Source: Burkholderia cepacia ATCC 25416
GTDB taxonomy: Bacteria; Pseudomonadota; Gammaproteobacteria; Burkholderiales; Burkholderiaceae
Direction: 5' to 3'
NCBI RefSeq assembly: GCF_001411495.1
Contig: NZ_CP012982.1
Span: forward strand, 2,418,001 to 2,482,000
DNA: 64,000 nucleotides
Shown: in pieces, positions 42,986-52,200 of the stretch
Layout: every line of letters starts with the position of its first letter
Numbering within the stretch: position 1 is the stretch's first letter
The notes under the pieces: generated by a model
Told to the model about the DNA's origin: nothing
Database searches by the model: none
What the model saw: only the letters and a program-made list of their open reading frames with translations
Position numbers and translations under genes: made by a program

Positions 42986-43318
42986 CGATCCGCAACACGA
43001 GTCCCGGGCCTCCGGGCCTCGACAGCAACCCCGCACGACCCCACGACCCCACGACCCCACGACAGCCGCGCGCGCCGGATTCGAGCGCGTCGCCGGCTTG
43101 TCCCGCCGTTCCTTTCCCGTCCCGATGTCCGCCCGCACCGCCACCCCATGACGATTCGTTTGCCGCGCGTGCGCGCTTTGCATTACGATTGCAATTGCAA
43201 CTGTGTGGACGGGCCGATCCGTGTCAGCGGAGGCGGGCGGCCCGCGACGCAGCCGTGAAGCCGGAGCAGCCACGATGGCCGCTCCGTTGTTCATGCATTC
43301 CTGTCAGGGTCATACGTC
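42986..43318. other. Intergenic region with an 8-bp microsatellite and a 12-bp palindrome
   Basis: 333 bp between the histidine kinase and azoR. Holds an ACGACCCC tandem repeat (3.6 copies, 43035-43063) and the perfect palindrome TTGCAATTGCAA at 43189-43200, which lies ~118 bp before azoR and could be a regulator site. No further coding sequence seen. Confidence 0.5.
43035..43063. repeat. ACGACCCC tandem repeat (3.6 copies)
   Basis: Three perfect copies plus ACGAC. Such short tandem tracts can vary by slipped-strand mispairing; here it is outside genes. Confidence 0.85.
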
Positions 43319-43942
43319 ATGCGGCTTTTGAATATCGTGTCATCTCCCCGCGGCGCGAGGTCGGCGTCGATCGCGGTCGCCAATGCCTTTGTCGATGCGT
43401 TCCGGGAAACGGGCGCGTCGATCGACGTCGATACGCTGAATGTCTGGGAAGAAGACTTGCCGGACTTCGACAGCGACGCGATCGGCGCGAAGTACAAAGG
43501 CGTCGCCAACGCGCCGATGGACGACGCGGAACAGTCGGTCTGGCGGCGCATCCAGGCGCTGGTGAAGCGCTTTCAGGAAGCGGACCGGATCGTCGTGGGC
43601 GTGCCGATGTGGAATTTCGGCTATCCGTACAAGCTCAAGCAGCTGATCGATCTCGTCAGCCAGCGGAACATGCTGTTCACGTTCGACGGCAAGGCCTACG
43701 CCCCGCTGCTGGACATTCCGCGCGCACTGGTCATCCATGTTCGCGGACAGAGCCGGGAGACGGGCGCGGGTGCCGACAATCCCGGGTTCCGGCATCAGGC
43801 CGACTACATCGAATTCTGGTTGAGGTTCATCGGCGTGAGCGAGGTCCGGAGCCTGACCGTCGAACACACGTGGGGGGCGCGGGCGAGCGACAGCATCGAA
43901 CGGGCGCAGGCCCGGGCGGTCGCGATGGCCGCGGCGTTCTGA
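43319..43942 (+). CDS. azoR: FMN-dependent NADH-azoreductase
   Basis: 207 residues starting MRLLNIVSSPRGARSASIAV. It has the flavodoxin-like fold of AzoR/AcpD enzymes: the phosphate-binding SPRGARSASIAVANAF loop, and VPMWNFGYPYKLKQLIDLV, a hallmark that holds the FMN isoalloxazine ring. It reduces azo dyes and quinones by two-electron hydride transfer. Monocistronic and convergent with the patatin gene 58 bp away. Confidence 0.93.
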   Translation: MRLLNIVSSPRGARSASIAVANAFVDAFRETGASIDVDTLNVWEEDLPDFDSDAIGAKYKGVANAPMDDAEQSVWRRIQALVKRFQEADRIVVGVPMWNFGYPYKLKQLIDLVSQRNMLFTFDGKAYAPLLDIPRALVIHVRGQSRETGAGADNPGFRHQADYIEFWLRFIGVSEVRSLTVEHTWGARASDSIERAQARAVAMAAAF

Positions 43943-43999
43943 TCCGGGCGTGTCGCGCGAAGGCGTGGCGGATGCCGCCGAAGCGGCACCCGCGCACGC

Positions 44000-46393
44000 T
44001 CAGTACGTGCGGCCGAGCTGCAGGTAGAAGTTGCGCCGGCCGCCGGGCGCGAGCGCCACGCCGAGATAGACCGGCCCGAACGCGGTCGACAGGCTCGTGA
44101 AGAACGTATAGCTCTGCTTGAGCGCGCCGCCGCCGATCTGCTGCCCGCTCGACCAGACGTTGCCGACTTCCGCGCTGGCGCCCACCGACAGCGCCTTGAT
44201 CGGCGATGCGTTGAACGTCATCAGCTGGTTCATGTAGGTCACCTGCGCATACGCGAGCTCGTTGCCGTTCAGCTGGTCGGCCGCATACGCGGACAGATGC
44301 TGGAAGCCGCCGAGCGTGAAGTTGAACGCGTTGATCAGGTTGGTGCCGCCGATGCTCTTGCCGCCTTCGATCGTCGCGCTGACGCTGTGGCTGCCGAACT
44401 GCTGCGCCACCATCGCCTTGCCGTAGATCTCGGTGTAGGGCGCGTTGTTGATGCCGTCGTCGAATTCGCTCGCCGAGCCCCCGTTGCGCGACACCAGCGA
44501 GCGCTCGATGCGGAACTCGGTGAAATAGCCCTTGCGCGGGAACAGCGGATCGTCGAGCTGGTCGATGACGAGCCGCGCGCGCGCGATCAGCGCCTGCGAC
44601 GTGAAGCTCGGCCACAGCAGCGTCCGACCGCTGCCGTCGTCGAACGGCAGGTTGTAGGTCGGCGAGCCGTGCCCGGTCACGTACCCGACGCCGATCCGGA
44701 AATCGCCGAGCCGCGCGATCGGCAGGCCGAAATCGAGCCCGGCGCGCGCGGTCTGCATCAGGTACTGCGTGATCTTCACGTCGCCGGAGTCGTCGTACAG
44801 GTTCGCGTAGCGGCGCTGGTATTCCGCGTAGGGCGACAGATAGACGCCGTAGGCCATCGACAGCGGCTGGCGGAGTTCGACGCGCGCCGATTGCAGGTCG
44901 CTGCCGATCGTCGTGTCCGCGCGGAATTCGAGTCCCGATTCGGTGAGCCACGGGCGCCGGTAGCCGACGTGCAGGCGGAAGCCGCCCTCGTCGGTCGAGC
45001 TGCTCGACATGCCGAGCCCGAACAGCAGGAAATTCGGCCCCCAGTATTTCTCGCGGGCGTCGATCTCGAGCACGTTCTCGTCACCGTGGCTCACGATCTG
45101 CTGCGTGACGCTCTCGAAGTTGCCGCCCGTCGTGAGGCCGAGCAGATCCTGGCTGACGGTGTTCGGATCGTACGTGTCGCCGGGCTTCACGTGCAGCGCG
45201 TTGCTGACGACCCGCTTCGGCACGCCGCCGGAGGTCTTGATCTCGATGCGCGTGATCCGGATCGGCGGCGGCAGCGGTTGCGCGTGCGCGGAGCGGTATG
45301 CCGCATATTGTTCCGGCGTGAGCGCGAAGCGCTGCAGCTTCGGCAGCGCCGCGGTCGCGGCGGCCGCGCCGGCGGCGATCGCCTGCTTCGCGTTCTGGAA
45401 ATCGGTGAACGCGAGCGAGCCGAGATCCGGCGTGAGCAGCACGTCCTGCGCGTCGAGCTGCTTGCGCTGGGCGGTCACGTTCTGGCGGATCAGGATGCCG
45501 ACCATCTGCTGCATCACATCGGCGGGCGACGCGAGCGCGTCGAGCGGGCGCAGTTGCGAGCCGATGTCGACCGCGATCACGACGTTCGCGCCCATCTGCC
45601 GCGCGGTGTCGACGGGCAGGTTGCTGACGAGCCCGCCGTCCACCAGCGCGCGCCCGTTGATCTCGGCCGGCGCGAACAGGCCCGGCATGGCCATGCTCGC
45701 GCGGATCGCGAGCGGCAGCGAGCCGTGGTCGAGCACGACCATCTGGCCCGTCTGCAGGTCGGTCGCGACCGCGCGGTACGGGATCGGCAGGCGGTCGAAC
45801 GGTTGGTTGGTCGGCACGGCGGCCGTCCAGTTCGCGAGCAGCGCCTGCAGCCGGTTGCCCTGCACGAGGCCGACCGGCGCCTTCACGCCTTTCTTGCCGA
45901 AGCCGAGCGTCAGCCCGTTGATGTACAGGCGTTCGTCCTCCCGGCTGGTTTGCGGCAGGTCCGCGCGATCCGTCACGTCGAACGCGATGTCAGCGAGGTT
46001 GACCTCCGACAGCCGCTTCTGCATCTCGCCGGCGGCCATGCCGCTCGCATACAGCCCGCCGACCACGGCACCCATGCTGGTGCCCGCGATGCAGTCGATC
46101 GGGATGCGGTTGTCCTCCAGCACCTTCAGGACCCCGAGGTGTGCGTAGCCGCGCGCGCCGCCGCCGGACAGCACGAGGCCGATCGACGGGCGGCCGGCCG
46201 GGCCGCCGTCGGCGTCGCAGGTGTGCCCGGATGCGGCGGGCGTGGCAGCCGGCGCGCTGGCGGCGGTGGCCGGGGCGGCGGCGGATTCGGGGGCCGGCAG
46301 CGGTTGCGCGGCGACCGTGCAGCACCAGAAGGCGACGAGCGTCGTGCAAAGCGGGCGCACCCGCGCCCAGCGGAAGGAAACGGTCGCTGTCAT
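44000..46393 (-). CDS. Type Vd autotransporter: patatin-like phospholipase with POTRA and barrel (PlpD-like)
   Basis: 797 residues starting MTATVSFRWARVRPLCTTLV; a signal peptide ends around residue 30 (VAAQ). The patatin domain has GGGARG (77-82, oxyanion), GTSMG with nucleophile Ser106, and VDGG with Asp252, the full catalytic dyad. A POTRA-like segment (RITRIEIKTSGGVPKRVV, about 385-400) and a BamA-type beta-barrel (about 440-797) follow, ending in LQLGRTY with a terminal aromatic. The order patatin-POTRA-16-strand barrel defines the type V(d) secretion system of Pseudomonas PlpD, which releases an A1-type lipase. Surface or secreted lipolytic activity is expected. Confidence 0.93.
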   Translation of the reverse strand: MTATVSFRWARVRPLCTTLVAFWCCTVAAQPLPAPESAAAPATAASAPAATPAASGHTCDADGGPAGRPSIGLVLSGGGARGYAHLGVLKVLEDNRIPIDCIAGTSMGAVVGGLYASGMAAGEMQKRLSEVNLADIAFDVTDRADLPQTSREDERLYINGLTLGFGKKGVKAPVGLVQGNRLQALLANWTAAVPTNQPFDRLPIPYRAVATDLQTGQMVVLDHGSLPLAIRASMAMPGLFAPAEINGRALVDGGLVSNLPVDTARQMGANVVIAVDIGSQLRPLDALASPADVMQQMVGILIRQNVTAQRKQLDAQDVLLTPDLGSLAFTDFQNAKQAIAAGAAAATAALPKLQRFALTPEQYAAYRSAHAQPLPPPIRITRIEIKTSGGVPKRVVSNALHVKPGDTYDPNTVSQDLLGLTTGGNFESVTQQIVSHGDENVLEIDAREKYWGPNFLLFGLGMSSSSTDEGGFRLHVGYRRPWLTESGLEFRADTTIGSDLQSARVELRQPLSMAYGVYLSPYAEYQRRYANLYDDSGDVKITQYLMQTARAGLDFGLPIARLGDFRIGVGYVTGHGSPTYNLPFDDGSGRTLLWPSFTSQALIARARLVIDQLDDPLFPRKGYFTEFRIERSLVSRNGGSASEFDDGINNAPYTEIYGKAMVAQQFGSHSVSATIEGGKSIGGTNLINAFNFTLGGFQHLSAYAADQLNGNELAYAQVTYMNQLMTFNASPIKALSVGASAEVGNVWSSGQQIGGGALKQSYTFFTSLSTAFGPVYLGVALAPGGRRNFYLQLGRTY

Positions 46394-46664
46394 GGTGGAA
46401 ATACCTGGCGTGATCGGGCGTCTGAGGCCTGCCGGGAGCAGGCAAGACCGAGAGATTACCGTGTTTTACAGACGCAATGCGAGAGGCTGTGGCGTAGCCG
46501 GATGTGTCCGGAACGGCACATTTGACAATTGCGTCGCGAAAAAATCATCGGAATTGCCTAAAGTATCGGAACGATTTGCCGCTAAGTCCGTGATGGAGCG
46601 GCATGGCCGCGCCACGGAAATGCGGCGCGGCTGCCCCGCGTCCGTTCGATTACAAAGGTTTGAT
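46394..46664. promoter_or_regulatory. Divergent promoter region of patatin and MreB-like genes
   Basis: 271 bp, A/T-richer than its flanks. TTGACA at 46522-46527 is a good plus-strand -35 candidate but no fitting -10 at 16-18 bp was found. Ends in AAAGGTT before the MreB-like start. Confidence 0.35.
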
Positions 46665-47699
46665 ATGTCGACACCGCTGTTCGGAAAGTTGTTTGCGCAA
46701 CCCGTTGCGATCGACCCTGGAACGGCAAGTACGCGGATTTATACGCACGAACGCGGCGTGGTGCTGAACCAGCCGTCGGTCGTCTGCTTCCGCAAGGCCG
46801 GTGCGACCGACGCGCGGCCGACGCTCGAGGCCGTCGGCGAGCTCGCGAAGGCGCTGCTCGGCCGCGAACCGGGGCATCTCGAAGCCGTGCGGCCGATGCG
46901 GCACGGCGTGATCGCCGACGCGCATGCGGCCGAGCAGATGATCCGCAGCTTCATCGACATGTCGCGCACGCGGTCGCGTTTCGGCCGCCGCGTCGAGGTC
47001 ACGCTGTGCGTGCCGTCCGATGCGACGGCCGTCGAGCGCCGCGCGCTCCGCGAGGCCGCGTTCGCGGCAGGTGTATCGGAGGTCGAACTGATCGAGGAAT
47101 CGCTGGCGGCCGGGCTCGGCGCGGGCCTGCCGGTGACCGAGCCGGTCGGCTCGATGGTCGTCGACATCGGCGGCGGGACGACGGAAGTCGCGGTGATCGC
47201 GCTCGGCGGCATCGTCTACCGCGAGGCGATCCGCGTCGGCGGCAACCAGTTCGACGCGGCGATCGTCAATCATGTCCGCAACCTGTATGGCGTGCTGCTC
47301 GGCGAGCAGACGGCCGAGCACGTGAAGCAGTCGATCGGCTCGGCCACCAGCGCGGTGCCGCGCAGGTCGACGCGCGCGGTCGGGCGCAGCGTCGGCGACG
47401 GCCTGCCGCGCTCGATCGAGCTGTCCAACCACGACGTGGCGGACGCGCTGGTCGCGCCGCTCAAGCAGGTGATCGGCGCGGTGAAGTCGGTGCTGGAGAA
47501 TGCGCCGGCCGAGCTCGTGACCGATATCGCGAATCGCGGCGTGGTGCTGACGGGCGGCGGCGCGCTGCTCGCGGATCTCGAGCGCCTGCTGTACGACGAG
47601 ACGGGCCTCGTCGCCCGGATCGCCGACGAGCCGGCCACCTGCGCGGTGCGCGGCGCCGGCGAGGCGATGGGGCGGCTCGCGATGTGCCCGGTCGACTGA
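46665..47699 (+). CDS. MreB/rod-shape-determining actin homologue (paralogue)
   Basis: 344 residues starting MSTPLFGKLFAQPVAIDPGT. Actin-fold nucleotide motifs are present: AIDPGTASTRIYTHERG (phosphate 1), MVVDIGGGTTEVAVIALGG (phosphate 2) and GVVLTGGGALLADLE (adenosine loop), and EEVEVTLCVPSDAT-type region precedes connect 1. It is clearly an MreB, but the canonical phosphate-1 DLGTANT is DPGTAST here and no mreC/mreD/pbp2 genes adjoin it, so this is an orphan paralogue rather than the main cell-shape gene. Possible roles: shape variation or a specialised cytoskeletal track. Confidence 0.9.
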   Translation: MSTPLFGKLFAQPVAIDPGTASTRIYTHERGVVLNQPSVVCFRKAGATDARPTLEAVGELAKALLGREPGHLEAVRPMRHGVIADAHAAEQMIRSFIDMSRTRSRFGRRVEVTLCVPSDATAVERRALREAAFAAGVSEVELIEESLAAGLGAGLPVTEPVGSMVVDIGGGTTEVAVIALGGIVYREAIRVGGNQFDAAIVNHVRNLYGVLLGEQTAEHVKQSIGSATSAVPRRSTRAVGRSVGDGLPRSIELSNHDVADALVAPLKQVIGAVKSVLENAPAELVTDIANRGVVLTGGGALLADLERLLYDETGLVARIADEPATCAVRGAGEAMGRLAMCPVD

Positions 47700-47968
47700 T
47701 TCGGGCCGGGCCGTGCATCGCGGCACGGTCATTCACATTCTTTCTATCTCCGTAAATCTCCGCAGGTTTTCTCTTTCCAATTGCCTGCCCGCCTCGCCGG
47801 GCACGCTGCTCCGGTCGACTTGCCGGAAGGCCGGCCATCGTCCTGCATCGGTCCGCCGCGTGGACACCCGAACGCGCACCGTGCTAGCGTTACGCGCCCG
47901 CGCGGGGCCGGGCAAGCCGAAATGCCCGACGAGCCCGACGAGCCCGACGACCTGAGAGACCGAAAACC
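47700..47968. other. Intergenic region with a 9-bp tandem repeat
   Basis: 269 bp between the MreB-like and YdcF genes. CCCGACGAG occurs three times in tandem at 47925-47951, close to the ribosome site of the YdcF gene. No other structure supported. Confidence 0.5.
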
Positions 47969-48658
47969 TTGAAAAACCGCACCAAACGGGGCTTCTTCGC
48001 CCGAACGGGCCGCCTGCTGGCCATCGTTGCCTGCCTGTGGATCGTCGCAGCCGTTGCGCTCGTCGCGCACGGGCTGCGGATGCCGAGCGAGCCGGCCGAT
48101 GTTGCCGTGATCTTCGGCAATGCGCTCGACGCGACCGGCGCGCCGAAGCCCGTACTCGCGGCCAGGCTCGATGTCGGCGTGCGCTGCTACCGCACGGGGC
48201 AGTGCCCGGCGTTCCTGGTCAGCGGCGCGATCGACGGCCCCGGGCTGAACGAGGCGACCGCGATGCGCGACTATCTGGTGGCGCGCGGCGTGCCGGCCGA
48301 CCGGATCGCGGTGGACGACCAGGGCGACAACACGCTCGCGACGGCGCAGCACACGCTCGCTTACCTGCAGGCGCACCGTGTGTCGCGCGTGCTGATCGTC
48401 AGCCAGTTCTATCACCTCGCGCGGGCGCGCCTCGCGTTCGAGCGCGTCGGCATCGCGCGGGCGAACATCTCCGCCGCGTATCCGGCCCGTTTCCAGTTGC
48501 GCGACATCTATTCGAGCTGGCGCGAAGTGCCGGCCTACGCGGTGTATGCGGTGCGGTTGTGGGTGAACCCCGATGCGCGGCCCGTCTCGTTCCGGCCGAT
48601 GCTTTATCTGATACGGCTGTTTTCGTCACGCGGTGCGGGTCTTCCGGTCGACGCGTGA
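47969..48658 (+). CDS. YdcF/ElyC-like (DUF218) membrane-anchored protein
   Basis: 229 residues with a TTG start giving MKNRTKRGFFARTGRLLAIV; GAGAG lies at ribosome-site distance. One membrane span (about 15-35) is followed by the DUF218 domain: ADVAVIFGNALDATGAPKP, AAMRDYLVARGVPADRI-like and QGDNTLATAQHTLAYLQAHR. ElyC members act in envelope carbohydrate assembly (enterobacterial common antigen/peptidoglycan lipid carriers). Function here is inferred from family. A second hydrophobic patch at the C terminus may be a helix at the membrane. Confidence 0.85.
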   Translation: MKNRTKRGFFARTGRLLAIVACLWIVAAVALVAHGLRMPSEPADVAVIFGNALDATGAPKPVLAARLDVGVRCYRTGQCPAFLVSGAIDGPGLNEATAMRDYLVARGVPADRIAVDDQGDNTLATAQHTLAYLQAHRVSRVLIVSQFYHLARARLAFERVGIARANISAAYPARFQLRDIYSSWREVPAYAVYAVRLWVNPDARPVSFRPMLYLIRLFSSRGAGLPVDA

Positions 48659-49209
48659 CGAACATCGACGTAACCCTGGAAGTGCCGGATGTTTCGTCTG
48701 ATGAATGACGGCGAGTGGATTATCGTGCATCGATCCTTTCCGGGCATGTAGATATTGCATTGCAAAAAAATCTGGCCGCGATAATCGCGTGGATATCGGT
48801 GTTTTCACGGATGCGTCATTTTCGCTGCTGTAAATAAATATCCAGGAAATTGACAAAAGGAATACGGATTTACCTGCCAGACGCGCTCCGATAAGTAAAA
48901 AATGCGCGCCCGCCGGACCTCGATCAAATGGGGAAAAGATCGACTGGAAAAGCCTGTTTTTTTGATATAGCCTTGTCTGACAAAAGCAGGGCGGTGATCA
49001 AATCAACCAGAAAATCGCTGCAGAAAAACAGGGGCCATCGACATGTCATTCGGCTAGTTTCACGCCTGCCTTCCCGGGCCAATTAAAGATTCGTCCATGA
49101 ATTAACCGACGTCGCATCGCGACAGCCGGGGCGGACGCTTTTGTCCGCGATTTTATGCTGGCGGCCGTTCGATTTCACGGTAATACCAATTCCAATAACG
49201 AGGGAAAGC
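48659..49209. promoter_or_regulatory. A/T-rich 551-bp control region of the giant autotransporter
   Basis: Much lower G+C than the rest of the window, with A tracts near 48761, 48830, 48892 and 48950, and T runs near 48956. A TTGACA at 48859-48864 and several TATA-like tracts occur, but no single promoter stands out. Curved A/T-rich DNA before a surface adhesin is the kind of site bound by H-NS/MvaT-like silencers; that is inference. No coding sequence seen. Confidence 0.5.
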
Positions 49210-52200
49210 ATGAATCTTGCGCGTTCGAAAAAAGCCGGCGAACCGTTTCCGAGATTGCTGTTGCCGACGGGCGTTTTCCTGGCGTTGTCCGGCGCCGGTA
49301 TCGTGCCCGCCCAGGCGACCTGCAGCACGGCAGGCACGACGGTAACCTGCTCCGGGGTCGCCAATCCGCTTGCGCCGAGCTATGCGAACAGCGCGAACAA
49401 CATCCACGCCACCGTCAATCCCGGTGCGAGCGTCGGCGTGCTGCTCGGCGTCGGCGGCACCGCGATGTCGCTGACCGGCAACAACACCATACTGACCAAC
49501 AACGGCACGATCGACCCGTCCGCGCTCGGTTCCGGGCTCGGCGTGCTGTCGAGCGGTGCGGTGATCGGCAATGCATCGGCGAGCCTCGGCACCAGCGTCA
49601 CCAACAACGGCACGATGAACGGCACGACCGGCGTGGCGATCAGCGGCGTGACGGGCATGGCGCTGTCGGTCCAGAACGGCACGGGCGGTACGTCGACGAT
49701 CAACAACACCGGCACGATCGGCTCGAACCCGCTGGTCGGCGCAACCCTCGTCGGCGCGGACGCGCCCGTGGTGGCCGCGTACGGCGGCGCCACGGTCAAC
49801 ATGACGAACAGCGGGACGATCAACGGTCGCGTGTCGCTCGGCTCGAACGGCACGCCCGGCCAGGGCAATACGTTTACCAACTCGGGCACGATCAACGGCG
49901 GCGTGTCGATGGGCGCGAACAGCACCAACACGTTCAATGCCGTGACGGGCTCGTCGGTCAATACGGCGGGCGGCACCGGCGGCGGGTTCAACATCACGAT
50001 CGGCCCGAACACGATCAACGTGGCGGCGACGGGCACGGTCGACGGCGGCGCGGGCGGCGACAACACGCTCAACCTGAAGCAGGGCACCAGCGCGAACGGC
50101 ACGATCGCGGTCAACAACTACGTCAACTTCAATCACGTCGACGTCCAGGCCGGCAACTGGACGATCAACGGCGCGTCGACCGCGCAGGACACGACGCTGT
50201 CGGGCGGCGTCGCGATCATCGGCAACAACGCGTCGCTCGGCACCGGTAACGTCACGGCCAACGGCGGCGCGCTGCAGGCGGGTACCGCCGGGCTCAACGT
50301 CGGCAACACCGTGACGCTCGGCGCGGGCGGGCTGACGGTGCAGGGCGCGACCGGGCTCACGCTGTCGGGCGCGGTGACGGGCGGCGGCGCGCTGACGAAG
50401 AACGACGGCGCCACGCTGACGTTGACCGGTGCGAACAGCTACACGGGCGGCACGAACCTGAACGGCGGCGGCATCGTCGTCGGCAACAACGGGGCGCTCG
50501 GCAGCGGTGCGCTGAACGTCAACGGCCCGGCCTCGCTCGACTCGAGTACGAACACGACGCTCGCCAACAACGTCAATCTCGCCAACGGCACCACGCTGAC
50601 GGTCGGCGGCAGCAACAATCTCGGGCTGGCCGGCACCATCAACGGCAACGGCGGCATCGTGAAGAACGGCGCGGCGACGCTGACGCTGACGGGCGCGAAC
50701 ACCTACACCGGCGACACGACGATCAACAGCGGCACGCTCGCGGTGGGCGCGGGCGGCAGCCTGGCCTCGACCGGCACGGTGAACCTGACCGGCGCCGGCG
50801 CGACGTTCGACGTGAGCAGCGCATCGGGCACGCAGGCGATCGGCGCGCTGGCGGGCTCGGCCGGTACCAGCGTCAACCTCGGCGGCAATTCGCTGACGCT
50901 GAACGGCACCGTCAATGCGACGTACGCCGGCTCGATCGGCGGCGCGGGCGGCATCACGCTCTCCGGCAGCGGCACGCAAACGCTGACGGGCACGAACGTG
51001 TACACGGGCGGCACGAACCTGAACGGCGGCAACCTCGCGGTCGGCAGCAATACGGCGCTCGGCATCGGCGCGGTGAACGTCAACGGCTCGTCGTCGCTCG
51101 ATGCGATCGCCAACGTATCGCTCGCGAACAATGTCAACGTCGCCACCGGCACGACGCTCACGCTCGTCGGCAGCGCCGATGTCGGCCTGAGCGGCACGGT
51201 CTCGGGCGGCGGCGGTCTCGTGAAGAACGGCGCGGCGACCGTGACGCTGTCCGGCGCGAACAACTACGCCGGCGGCACGACGCTGAATGCGGGCGGCCTG
51301 GTGCTCGGCAACAACTCGGCACTCGGCACGGGCGCGTTGACCGTCGGCGGCGCGGCGACGCTCGATACGAGCGCGAACCTGTCGGTCAACAACGCCGTCA
51401 ACCTCGCCAACAGTTCGACGCTGACACTGGGCGGCAGCCATGCGCTCACGCTGAGCGGCGGCATTTCCGGCGCGGGCGCCCTCGTGAAGGACGGCGCGGC
51501 GACCACGACGTTGACGGCCGCGAACACCTACACGGGCGGCACGACGATCAACGCGGGCACGCTGGCGATCAGCGGCGGCGGCAGCCTGGCGTCGACCGGC
51601 GCGGTGAACCTGGCCGGCGCGGGCGCGGCGCTCGACCTGAGCGGCGCGACCGGCGCCCAGTCGATCGGCGCGCTGTCGGGCGTGGCCGGGACGAACGTCA
51701 ACATGGGCGGCAACGGGCTGACGCTGGGCGGGACGGCCAGCGGCACCTTCGGCGGCGCGATCGGCGGCACGGGCAGCCTGACGCTGGCCGGCACCGGCAC
51801 GCAGACGCTGAACGGCGCGAGCACCTACTCGGGCGGCACGAACCTGAACGGCGGCAGCAGTGTCGTGCTCGGCAACAATGCGGCGCTCGGCACGGGCACG
51901 CTGAACGTCGCAGGCGCGGCGACGCTCGACACGAACACGAGCCTGTCGGTCAACAACGCGGTCGATCTTGGCAACGGTTCGACGCTGACGCTCGGCGGCA
52001 GCAACGCGCTCACGCTGAACGGCGGCATCGCCGGCGCGGGCGGTCTCGTGAAGAACGGCGCGGCGACCACGACGCTGACGGGGACGAACACCTACACCGG
52101 CGGCACGACGATCAATGCCGGCACGCTCGCGGTGGGCGCGGGCGGCAGCCTGGCGGCGACCGGCGCGGTGAACCTGGCCAACGCGGGCGCGGCGCTCGAC

